A stretch of DNA of 49,625 nucleotides, taken from Candidatus Pacearchaeota archaeon. Lineage in GTDB: Archaea > Nanoarchaeota > Nanoarchaeia > Pacearchaeales > GW2011-AR1. Positions 27,106 to 34,347 of this stretch are shown here, piece after piece (positions within the stretch are counted from its first letter, which is position 1; the number at the start of each line of letters is the position of its first letter). The notes beneath the pieces were generated by a model. The model searched no databases, had not been told where the DNA came from, and saw only the letters and a list, made by a program, of their open reading frames with translations. The DNA lies in the NCBI GenBank assembly GCA_002690445.1, contig NZER01000472.1:1-49625 (forward strand), written 5' to 3'. A program made the position numbers and the translations under genes.

Positions 27106-27921
27106 TTAGTTGCCAAAGTTAACTCCCTGCTCCTTTAGCGCCCTAGTTGCGGCTTCAAGCGGGCTTTCTCGCCTACCCTTCCTCACAACAGAGCCTTGCC
27201 TACTGGCAACAGGAGCAGCCTCTTTTCGCTTCTTAGACTTGGCCGTGTTCTTCGCAACCTTCCGGCTCGACTGAGCCATCTTTGCTGCAAGTCTTACGGC
27301 ACGATCAGGGTTGACCTCTGCGAGGTCAGACAGATCGGGATCGGTGTCGAGAATGCGCCCAACCTCTGCCGCCATAGTGGCGTGATCAATGGCTGGGTTT
27401 TCTTTAGCGAATCGTTGGTATGAGGAAACGACCTTCTGCTGTTGCGCCATCGGCTCAAGGCTTGTCAACTTTTCGTTAAGACCGATCTCTGCGAGACGAG
27501 CCTCAACCTGCTTGTTGACGTAGTAAAGGATTACATCTTCCGGCTTTGCCCCTCTTGCCAAGTCTGGCGGGGGTGCCTTCTCTTCCTCTTTAGCCTTCTT
27601 TGCCTCTGACTTTTCAAGGATGATTTGATCAACGACTGATCGCTGATCATCCAGGCGACGTCGCTCGCTCGCGATTGCCTGGGTTTTCCTTGTGTAGTCA
27701 GATTGACGCAGGAATCCCTTACTGAGCGCACCCTTGACATCTTCGGGGATATCGTCCCTAGTCTGTAGGTACCCCAGGGGGTCAGTAGAGTAATCTACCT
27801 CTTCCTGCTCTTCGCTATCTTCATTTACGACGACCTCGTTTGCCGAAGCGCCGATCCCATCGGACGGAGTATCCTCATACTGGAGTCCATCACCTGGGGT
27901 ATCGGTGGCATCTATTGGCAT
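27106..27921 (-). CDS. Scaffold protein
   Basis: About 271 residues from the ATG at 27921, which has AGAGG five bases upstream; a TTG one codon earlier is less likely. The N-terminal 60 residues are strongly acidic (NEDSEEQEEVDYSTD). A charged helical middle follows (RRRLDDQRSVVDQIILEKSE), and the C-terminus is basic and helical (KVAKNTAKSKKRKEAA). Acidic start, coiled middle and basic capsid-binding end immediately before the capsid gene are typical of scaffolds that shape the procapsid and leave before DNA packaging. Confidence 0.85.
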   Translation of the reverse strand: MPIDATDTPGDGLQYEDTPSDGIGASANEVVVNEDSEEQEEVDYSTDPLGYLQTRDDIPEDVKGALSKGFLRQSDYTRKTQAIASERRRLDDQRSVVDQIILEKSEAKKAKEEEKAPPPDLARGAKPEDVILYYVNKQVEARLAEIGLNEKLTSLEPMAQQQKVVSSYQRFAKENPAIDHATMAAEVGRILDTDPDLSDLAEVNPDRAVRLAAKMAQSSRKVAKNTAKSKKRKEAAPVASRQGSVVRKGRRESPLEAATRALKEQGVNFGN

Positions 27922-27957
27922 CAATACCTCTCCCGTTTTTCGGCATAGCCGATTGGT

Positions 27958-27995
27958 TTGACATTATGTCGCTGCATTTCGCAACCATTGTCAAG
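27958..27995. promoter_or_regulatory. Divergent intergenic dyad with TTGACA boxes on both strands
   Basis: The 87-base gap between the divergent scaffold and portal genes holds TTGACA at 27958 on plus and another on minus at 27995-27990, an inverted pair. A small dyad, GACAT-T-ATGTC, lies within. Neither box has a good -10 at normal spacing; the minus CATAAT lies 20 bases away. It may be the divergent late promoter region or an operator. Evidence is only pattern matching. Confidence 0.35.
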
Positions 27996-28008
27996 TATCC
28001 TGGCCACC

Positions 28009-29964
28009 ATGTCCTCTAAAAAGATACGAATTAAAGACGACGAAGTGGTTGAGTGGCAGCAGAGGATTGATGCTGCCGAAAAGCGCCTAGAGGAAAACCT
28101 TCTTCCACGCTGGAAGCAGGTTCTCGATGACTACGTTGCCGAACACGGGCACGACGAGCTAAGCCTCGCTGTAGACGGGGGCGTAAACTTCAACTTCCTG
28201 CTAGCCACAGCAAACGTTCTCGTTCCAAACATAATCTCCGCAGAGCCATACGTTAGGTTTCTCCCACGAAGGCCCGGGGACGAAGAGAGCGCAAGGCTAG
28301 CCGAGGGCGCGGTCAACTATGTGTTTCGTGAGATAGACGTCAAGTCAGTCGTTCAAGACGTTGTTCTCGACGGCCTGATGTTTAACTTTGGCGTTGCCAA
28401 GGTTGGCTACGATCCGTCTGGAGCGTTTCTTCTGGACGAGGAATACGAAACGGGGCCAGAGCATACTGACGCGGAGGACGAGGGGGGGCTGGACGAATAC
28501 GAAGCGAGAGAGCTTCGTCGGATCATGGCAGAGGAAGACATACCCTTTGACGACGGGCCCCAAGACAACCCGACCATTGAGCGCGTTCCGCCATGGAACC
28601 TACTCACCCCTCCCGGCTACTCCGACGTACAGAAGTGCCCGTGGGTTGCCGAGCGCCTTACTGTCCGTATCGAAGACCTCAGGGCCGATGATCGGTTTTC
28701 AATCCCCAGGGAACTCTCGCCTGATGCCTGGCTAACCGAGACGCTTCCAAGCGGGTACTCCGGCACTGCCCACGACAGGGGGCACGAATACGAAGACGAG
28801 CCCGAGTTCGTTACTATCTACGAGCTACGGTATTGGGCCAAAACCAAGTCCGGCCTTCGTCGCCGGATCTTGTGGCTAACCAAGACCCAGGACTACCTGA
28901 AGCCGCAAGAGTGCGTTATTCGCCACATCAACGATCCGCTTAACACTCGCGGATACCCATACAGGTCTCTTTCTTTCACGAGAATACCGGGCCGAATGCA
29001 CTCCACCCAGGTTTCCGACCTAGCCGCGATTAGGGACATTGCCGCTAGGTTGAACCAAGAGTGGTCTCAGCTTTTGCACCACCACTCCATCTCGTCCAAG
29101 CGCAAGTGGGTTGGGCTGCCCGGGATCCTTGAGGACGGCTCGCTGTCCGCCCTGCTTACGTCTGATGCCGACATGGAGGTTGCAGAGATCCCGGCTAACG
29201 TGGGGGACATCAGAAACGCAATCATGCTTCTTCCAGAAGCGCCGCCCCCGTCAACCACCGTTTCCGTCATGCAGGGCCTACAGCGCCTAATGTACGAAAT
29301 CAGTGGGGTTGATGTTTACCAACGCGGTGGCGTGGGGCGAAAGGGCACAACCGCCACAGAGGTGGCCATTGCCGCGCAGGGATCGTCAAACAGATCAGCC
29401 GTTCGCCTAGGAACCGTAGAGCGGTTCATTGAAAACATTGGCCGCCTAGTCCTGTCAATCATCCGCCAATACTGGGACGAGCCACGCTACCTTCGTGTCT
29501 CTGGCCCAGCCGGGAGCGACGACTTCATAACACTGAGCCCAGGTGACATATCTGGCATGTTTGATGTCCGCGTTGAGGCTGGCAGCACCATCGGCAAAGA
29601 TCCCGGCACAGAGCAGCAGGCGTTTATGGGCCTACTGAACACAATCAACGCCACGGTCAACTCCTTGATCCCTCTTGTTCAGGCGGGTATCTCTAGCCCC
29701 GACACCATCACAAACTTCGTGGATCGCGCCTTCTCGATTTGGCAGCAAGACAAGAGGATGTTGATGGAGCCGCTCGCAGCGCTCCAGGCCGCATCTACGC
29801 CAGCGCCAGCCGGTGGTGGCGGCGGTGGTGGTCCTGTGGGCCCAGAGAGCGTCCAGGGTCGGGGCATGGGGGCTGATGGGCAGCCCCTAGCTGGCCCGCC
29901 AACAACCAGTGGCACGGGCGGCACAGCCGACGTGGCTACGCTTATGTCTAGAGTTAGGGGATAG
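28009..29964 (+). CDS. Portal protein
   Basis: 651 residues from the ATG at 28009; upstream codons in frame are unlikely to be translated. The sequence has the typical podovirus portal order: FNFLLATANVLVPNIISAEP, then a wing region with VAKVGYDPSG, the PWNLLTPPGYSDV block, a crown/stem region with PYRSLSFTRIPGRMHSTQVS and DLAAIRDIAARLNQEW, and a C-terminal helical barrel. The last 50 residues are Gly/Pro-rich. The portal forms the dodecamer for DNA entry and exit. It is on the opposite strand from capsid and terminase genes, which is unusual. Confidence 0.88.
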   Translation: MSSKKIRIKDDEVVEWQQRIDAAEKRLEENLLPRWKQVLDDYVAEHGHDELSLAVDGGVNFNFLLATANVLVPNIISAEPYVRFLPRRPGDEESARLAEGAVNYVFREIDVKSVVQDVVLDGLMFNFGVAKVGYDPSGAFLLDEEYETGPEHTDAEDEGGLDEYEARELRRIMAEEDIPFDDGPQDNPTIERVPPWNLLTPPGYSDVQKCPWVAERLTVRIEDLRADDRFSIPRELSPDAWLTETLPSGYSGTAHDRGHEYEDEPEFVTIYELRYWAKTKSGLRRRILWLTKTQDYLKPQECVIRHINDPLNTRGYPYRSLSFTRIPGRMHSTQVSDLAAIRDIAARLNQEWSQLLHHHSISSKRKWVGLPGILEDGSLSALLTSDADMEVAEIPANVGDIRNAIMLLPEAPPPSTTVSVMQGLQRLMYEISGVDVYQRGGVGRKGTTATEVAIAAQGSSNRSAVRLGTVERFIENIGRLVLSIIRQYWDEPRYLRVSGPAGSDDFITLSPGDISGMFDVRVEAGSTIGKDPGTEQQAFMGLLNTINATVNSLIPLVQAGISSPDTITNFVDRAFSIWQQDKRMLMEPLAALQAASTPAPAGGGGGGGPVGPESVQGRGMGADGQPLAGPPTTSGTGGTADVATLMSRVRG

Positions 29965-29965
29965 A

Positions 29966-30619
29966 GTGCCTTACTACCCAATGCGCTGTCTGTTTGAAAC
30001 CTGCGGCGCGGAGTTTGACTATTTCACGAAGCCTGATCTTTATGAGATCAGCAAGCGAGACGGGTTCCGAGACATCCGATGCACTCGATGTGGCAGCACC
30101 GGAACCCTGGATCGCTTCTACCCACGCGACTCAGCCCCAGCCAACCTGACCGTCAAGGGCACATGGGGCAAGCACGCCAGCCCAGAACTCAAGGGTCGCG
30201 ACTTCTACACCAAGCAAGAGCGGGATCGTCAGCTTGCCGAGATTGGGCGCGTTGCAGTTCAAGACGACGAGGGCCTTGAGCCAAAGAAAAACCACGCAGC
30301 GAAAATCTTCGCCCCTGACGGCTCTGAGATTGTGAAGCCCAAGCCTAAGAAGGCGCGTCGTGTTGTGATTGACGCAAGGGTCGCGAAGAAGAGCAAGAAG
30401 AAGAGCAAGAAGAAGGCTGCTCCGACTGGCCCTCGCCCAACCGAGATCATCCAGCAGTATGCCAGCGAGCAGGGCGGCTCTTTTAGTTACGGCGATCTCA
30501 TTCGTGACATCGACACCGATCCCAAGAGCCTCCTTGGAGGGATCATTAGCGGGATCAAGACAGGGTGGCTTCAGAAGGGCGAGGCCGAGAAGACATATCG
30601 CCTCACCTCCCCTTCATAA
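29966..30619 (+). CDS. Zinc-ribbon protein with Lys-rich linker and winged-helix-like end
   Basis: 217 residues from the GTG at 29966, one base after the portal stop, with AGGGGA upstream. The N-terminus has an FmdB-like zinc ribbon: PYYPMRC, C8 and C13 (CLFETCG), then C39 and C42 (CTRCGS). The middle is very basic (KKSKKKSKKK, encoded by a short repeat). The last 55 residues (RPTEIIQQYASEQGGSFSYG) look like a small winged helix. Nucleic-acid binding is likely; a role in packaging or virion DNA contact is inferred from the portal-terminase context. Its end overlaps the terminase gene end on the other strand by 17 bases. Confidence 0.75.
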   Translation: MPYYPMRCLFETCGAEFDYFTKPDLYEISKRDGFRDIRCTRCGSTGTLDRFYPRDSAPANLTVKGTWGKHASPELKGRDFYTKQERDRQLAEIGRVAVQDDEGLEPKKNHAAKIFAPDGSEIVKPKPKKARRVVIDARVAKKSKKKSKKKAAPTGPRPTEIIQQYASEQGGSFSYGDLIRDIDTDPKSLLGGIISGIKTGWLQKGEAEKTYRLTSPS

Positions 30620-32522
30620 GCAACCTGCTCTTCGCCTTCTTAGTCCAGGTTTCGTAGGCGTCCCAGTCTTCGGAAGACCACAGGTTGTGGTTGCCTGAGG
30701 CGGCCCGCACCTCTTCCTTTCTCACGTCTGCCCCGCTTCCTGGGCAGTAGTGCGCGACCGCGTTTGCGATCATCAGAGCAACACAGGCGTCGTCGTGCTT
30801 GCCTGCCGGTGCGGACATTTTCGCGTGACCCTCATCGCCGTCTGGCGTCATCTTTAGCACGCGCCTATACGCCGCCATCTCCGACAAGACGGCCTGCGAG
30901 CGTATCTTTATGTAGTCGTCTTTAAGCGCCTTCTGGGTAAGCCCCACCATTGCGGACTTGCTCTTCCTGTTGGTGTCCCAGCCAAGCATCACGGAGTTCA
31001 CCGTCAGGGTGTCTACAGAGCGGCGGCGGTATAGATTCCAGTATCTGGTTTGGTTCAACATCGCAACCAGGCCAGCCCCAAGCCCCGACACTTCTGGGGC
31101 CAGGACTGCGTTGTTGTAGTACAGGGCCAACATAAGCATCTGCTCCGCCAGCACATCCAAATCCACTTTCCCGCGCCATTCTGCAACCTGCTCCATACTT
31201 GCTATGTCTATGACTACGGCGTGGTCCCAGTCACGGCTAGCCGCGCCCTTGCTTACGTCTGTGCTTACAACATATCTTCTTCCTTGGTCGGGCTTTTTCC
31301 AAACCGACAGCCTGCCAGACCCCTCCATGGTCTCCTCAATATCCGGCCTGTAGTTTGTGAATAGCCTGGCCCTGCCGCCCTCGTTCCCCGACCTGTCTAC
31401 AATCTCAAACCACTTGTGTTCTGGGCAGTCGTTGTCGTCGCCCTTTTTCTGAGACTTCGGGGCGCAAAGCTCGCACCAGCACCCACAGTTCTCTATCTGG
31501 TTGTAGATGATCTTCTGGTCAAACACGGGGCTTCCGGTGGCAGAGAATGCCTCCTCGTCAGTTGACGGGTACTCCATCTTGAAGCGCTCTAGGCTTCCGC
31601 CGCACTTGCTTACGAGCGTTTCGCGCCTCCACTGCAAGCTCTCAAGGTCTAGCCACTTCTCGAAGCGATCAAGCAACGACCGCTCTTCGGCGTCTAGGCT
31701 TGCGCGGAACTCCTTCTCAGGCACGTTCAGCTTTCGCTTGTACTCGTCCATGAGGAACCACGGAGTGAAGAGCGCGTACCAAGTGCTGTCTGGGTGCCCG
31801 GGAAAGCGCCTCTTCAACGCCATCCACGGCGGAATCTCATCCCACCAAACGTTGGCCGATAGGTACTGGCTGTGGTGGAAGTCTCCCGCGCCGTTACACG
31901 TAGACTCCACGTAGACCATTGTCCCTGGCTCGTCTGGCACGACCTGCAACGTCGCCAGGAAGAACGCCTCTGGGTTCTTGTAGAAGGCGACCTCTGAGCA
32001 ATGAACCTGCCTAGCCGTAAACCCACGGGCGTCGTCAATGGACTTCGCCGTCATAACGATGAACCGTGATCGCAGGCCCGCAGGCCCAGACGGCGCTCTG
32101 AAGTCTAGCTCGTATACGTTGTTGTATCTGGTAAGCGGGCGCAGCCTCTCTGGCAAGAAGTCGTAGAACATCTTGCACTTGGTGAAGATGCTTCTAACAG
32201 AGGGCTCTGTGTGTGCCGCAACCAGCGCCACTTCGTCGTGGTTGGTTATGCAGCGATGGAACATCTTTGCCTGAACGTGGGTGGAGCAGCCTAGCTGTCT
32301 GGCCTTCGCCTCCCAAACCCGCACGGGGCGCTTGGCGTTCTCCATCTCTGTGATCAGGCCCTCGCGGAGAAGCTGCGATCTGTTAAGCGCTAGCTCCTTG
32401 AACTCTCCGCTCTTCGTCTGAATCCTGAGGTGCGCCTCTGCAAACTCAATGAAGTCGTCGTGTACCCCTGAAGTAAGCTCTTCAGTCGCCTCGTCTGCGT
32501 ACTTTTTTCCAGCCCTTGCCAT
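30603..32522 (-). CDS. Terminase large subunit
   Basis: The 639-residue protein carries the ATPase and nuclease of the packaging motor. The Walker A variant is at 73-81 (KARQLGCST) and Walker B with catalytic Glu at 173-177 (VHCSE). The nuclease domain shows STDVSKG (D422), the PEVSGLG block, and GKHDDACVAL (D577/D578), the three acidic metal sites of an RNase H-like fold. Length is normal for the family. The start overlaps the preceding gene by 41 bases. It pumps DNA into the procapsid through the portal and cuts it. Confidence 0.95.
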   Translation of the reverse strand: MARAGKKYADEATEELTSGVHDDFIEFAEAHLRIQTKSGEFKELALNRSQLLREGLITEMENAKRPVRVWEAKARQLGCSTHVQAKMFHRCITNHDEVALVAAHTEPSVRSIFTKCKMFYDFLPERLRPLTRYNNVYELDFRAPSGPAGLRSRFIVMTAKSIDDARGFTARQVHCSEVAFYKNPEAFFLATLQVVPDEPGTMVYVESTCNGAGDFHHSQYLSANVWWDEIPPWMALKRRFPGHPDSTWYALFTPWFLMDEYKRKLNVPEKEFRASLDAEERSLLDRFEKWLDLESLQWRRETLVSKCGGSLERFKMEYPSTDEEAFSATGSPVFDQKIIYNQIENCGCWCELCAPKSQKKGDDNDCPEHKWFEIVDRSGNEGGRARLFTNYRPDIEETMEGSGRLSVWKKPDQGRRYVVSTDVSKGAASRDWDHAVVIDIASMEQVAEWRGKVDLDVLAEQMLMLALYYNNAVLAPEVSGLGAGLVAMLNQTRYWNLYRRRSVDTLTVNSVMLGWDTNRKSKSAMVGLTQKALKDDYIKIRSQAVLSEMAAYRRVLKMTPDGDEGHAKMSAPAGKHDDACVALMIANAVAHYCPGSGADVRKEEVRAASGNHNLWSSEDWDAYETWTKKAKSRLLMKGR

Positions 32523-33138
32523 TGTAATCCCAGATCAGTCCCTTTTGCCGCATCCTCTGACTCGGAAGGGGTATTGCTCTGTCCTTGAACGCGGCCTTCA
32601 GCCTCGTTCTCCATTCGTCTAAGTTTTGGCCCAGATCAACAACATCGTCAATATGAAGCATTCGGCAGTTCCATATTGTGTTTGTGAGCCTGTTGTGCGG
32701 GTACTGCACGAAAGCTAGTCGCATGTGGCCGTGCATAACGTCCATCAGGCGCTTTGCCTCATACCTGCTGATGTCCACCATTTCAGCGACGTGTCTTGGG
32801 GCAGCGTACCCCTCCTTGTTGGCCTCCTTGAACGCTCTCTGCGCCACCTCGTTCCAGAATACCGGGGCGTCTGGGTGAACGGGGGGGCCTACGTGCCACT
32901 TGCTATCAGCGCCCATCCACTTCGTCCACCGCATCTTTGTAACGAATGCGTTCCTCCACTGCTCAACCTCCCACCCATATCTGGCGTGGTCGTCTTGAAA
33001 CCCTGGGACACGGACGTTGGTTTGGGAGTCTGGGGTCCTGTCCTGCGCCCGTCTCACCGGGCGGTAGGTTGACACCCCATCGCTGCCAGCCGGAAGACGC
33101 CAGGAGTTGACGCCCCCGACTCTGGTGTTTCTCGGCAC
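32482..33138 (-). CDS. Protein upstream of terminase, candidate small terminase subunit
   Basis: The 218-residue basic protein starts at a GTG sharing a base with the upstream TAG (TAGTG). A helical region at about 110-140 (AAPRHVAEMVDISRYEAKRL) resembles a helix-turn-helix. The C-terminal part is basic (GLIWDYNGKGWKKVRRRG). The place before the large terminase and a possible DNA-binding helix make a small terminase subunit plausible, but no family signature is recognised. Confidence 0.7.
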   Translation of the reverse strand: MPRNTRVGGVNSWRLPAGSDGVSTYRPVRRAQDRTPDSQTNVRVPGFQDDHARYGWEVEQWRNAFVTKMRWTKWMGADSKWHVGPPVHPDAPVFWNEVAQRAFKEANKEGYAAPRHVAEMVDISRYEAKRLMDVMHGHMRLAFVQYPHNRLTNTIWNCRMLHIDDVVDLGQNLDEWRTRLKAAFKDRAIPLPSQRMRQKGLIWDYNGKGWKKVRRRGD

Positions 33139-33476
33139 TACGCCTCAAACATGCCGTCTTGGCGACGAGTGAACTTCTTCCTGGCGTCGGGGCGTAGCTT
33201 GAGCAGCCGCTGAAGCGAAATTAACTGCTTGGGCCTCGCTGCAACCACCGCCTCTGCCTCAACCGGCTCCTCTACCTCAACCGGCTCCTCGACGGCTTCC
33301 TCAGCCTCGTCGGCTGTCTTAGCCGCATCAATGGCCCGCCCAAGCTCCGCAACAAGCGATGATCTGTGCTTGTTCTCTAGCTCAAGGGATAACACCGCAG
33401 AAAGGTCGTCAAGCGAAAGGTCGTCCAGCCTGCTGACCGCCTCCTTGACGCTATACTCGCTTGGATCAAAGGACAC
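33138..33476 (-). CDS. 112-residue acidic helical protein in the terminase operon
   Basis: The start chosen is the GTG at 33476 with AGGAG six bases upstream; earlier codons lie in the divergent promoter region. The N-terminal 50 residues are helical (EAVSRLDDLSLDDLSAVLSL). A low-complexity Glu/Val/Pro segment encoded by repeats follows (EEPVEVEEPVE), then a basic C-terminus (LRPDARKKFTRRQ). Function unknown. As first gene of the packaging transcript it may be a terminase or head accessory protein. Confidence 0.65.
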   Translation of the reverse strand: MSFDPSEYSVKEAVSRLDDLSLDDLSAVLSLELENKHRSSLVAELGRAIDAAKTADEAEEAVEEPVEVEEPVEAEAVVAARPKQLISLQRLLKLRPDARKKFTRRQDGMFEA

Positions 33477-33498
33477 TGCACACTCCTGTTGATATGAT
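33470..33498 (+). promoter_or_regulatory. Candidate extended -10 sigma-70 promoter for the protamine-like operon
   Basis: AGGACA and TATGAT are separated by 17 bases, with TG one base before the -10 (TGATATGAT), an extended -10 element. Transcription would begin near 33505 and lead into the gene at 33566. The -35 overlaps the start of the divergent gene. Prediction by eye only. Confidence 0.45.
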
Positions 33499-33504
33499 TT
33501 AGCC

Positions 33505-33523
33505 TTATGCGAAAGTAGCATAA
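33505..33523. promoter_or_regulatory. Perfect inverted repeat TTATGC-7-GCATAA
   Basis: Six-base arms flank GAAAGTA, with further pairing possible through AGC and GCT outside. It lies between divergent genes, just downstream of the predicted plus promoter and upstream of the minus gene. It could be an operator for a repressor or a leader hairpin. Confidence 0.45.
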
Positions 33524-33565
33524 CAGCTAAGACTGGCAAAACCGCCCCAATTCAAGGAGGTCGAA

Positions 33566-33691
33566 ATGCCCGCAAAGAGATGCCCGGCCAAGGGGAGGCG
33601 CGGACGCAAGAGCGGAAAGAGCTACACAGGTAAACCAAGTAGGAGCAGGCCCGCAAAGGGGAGCCGCGCCACGAAAAGGAAGAAATACTAA
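33566..33691 (+). CDS. 41-residue protamine-like basic protein
   Basis: A short gene with an ideal ribosome binding site (AAGGAGGT, then CGAA, then ATG). It ends in a TAATG overlap with the next gene. Of 41 residues, 9 are Lys and 8 Arg, with no acidic residue; there is one Cys and Tyr at the C-terminus (TKRKKY). Composition resembles protamines and viral DNA-condensing peptides such as adenovirus mu. It may neutralise packaged DNA or bind RNA. It leads an operon of putative virion proteins on the opposite strand from terminase. Confidence 0.75.
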   Translation: MPAKRCPAKGRRGRKSGKSYTGKPSRSRPAKGSRATKRKKY

Positions 33692-34347
33692 TGGCTTTTG
33701 AACAAGGCGGCGGGCAGCCCTCCCCTGAAGACTTCGGAACCCCCAACGAGATCGAGGAGTTCCTTCGCATGGCCGAGCAGCAGACCGGGCTCAGCAGAGA
33801 CCAGTTCGCGCGCTACGGGCAACAGGGCATCGACTACCAAACCAAGCGGGCAGCCCGAGACCCCAAGGGTGCGGGAACGGTTGCCGGCAGGGGAGAGATT
33901 CAACGCTTCATGGCTGGGAGCAGAGAGCAGCTTTCCCGCCTAGCCCAGCAGAATGCCGCCGGAGGAGACCCCGCCTTTCAGACGGCTAGGCCAACCGACA
34001 GCGCCATTGGCCCGCTTCAGCCGCCCGTCTCGCAGTATGCAGAGGCCCAGGGCTTCCAGGCCCAAACCCCGAGCGCACAGGCGCTTCAGAGGCTGTACAG
34101 CGGCAGAATCACACAACTTGAGTTGGAACTAGGTCAGGAGCGAAAGAACAGCGTCGAAAACGCCGCCAAGGAAGCGTATGAATCGGGGCTAGCAGAGGGC
34201 CGGAGCAAGGTGCTTGAGGCTGGCGCGGAGCGCGGAGAGGGAAGCCCCGCCGCTCGCAACCGACTAGCCGAAGCGCAGCGCCGACGTGCGCTAGCAAGTA
34301 AGAGCCTGGAGCAGCGGCTAGGCAAGCTGGGCAGGGGCCGTGCCTAA
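33691..34347 (+). CDS. 218-residue Gln/Ala/Arg-rich probable virion protein
   Basis: The protein is rich in Gln, Ala, Arg, Glu and Gly. The N-terminal half looks partly disordered (GQPSPEDFGTPNEIEEFL); the C-terminal half is a coiled coil (TQLELELGQERKNSVENAA, then RNRLAEAQRRRALASKSLEQ). No membrane segment or enzymatic motif. The start is coupled to the basic peptide gene and its end overlaps the following gene by 8 bases. It could be a scaffold-like or internal head protein. Family unknown. Confidence 0.7.
   Translation: MAFEQGGGQPSPEDFGTPNEIEEFLRMAEQQTGLSRDQFARYGQQGIDYQTKRAARDPKGAGTVAGRGEIQRFMAGSREQLSRLAQQNAAGGDPAFQTARPTDSAIGPLQPPVSQYAEAQGFQAQTPSAQALQRLYSGRITQLELELGQERKNSVENAAKEAYESGLAEGRSKVLEAGAERGEGSPAARNRLAEAQRRRALASKSLEQRLGKLGRGRA

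Noticed and set aside
27958..27963. TTGACA as -35 of a portal promoter
   Set aside because: No acceptable -10 at 15-19 bases; kept only as part of a dyad.
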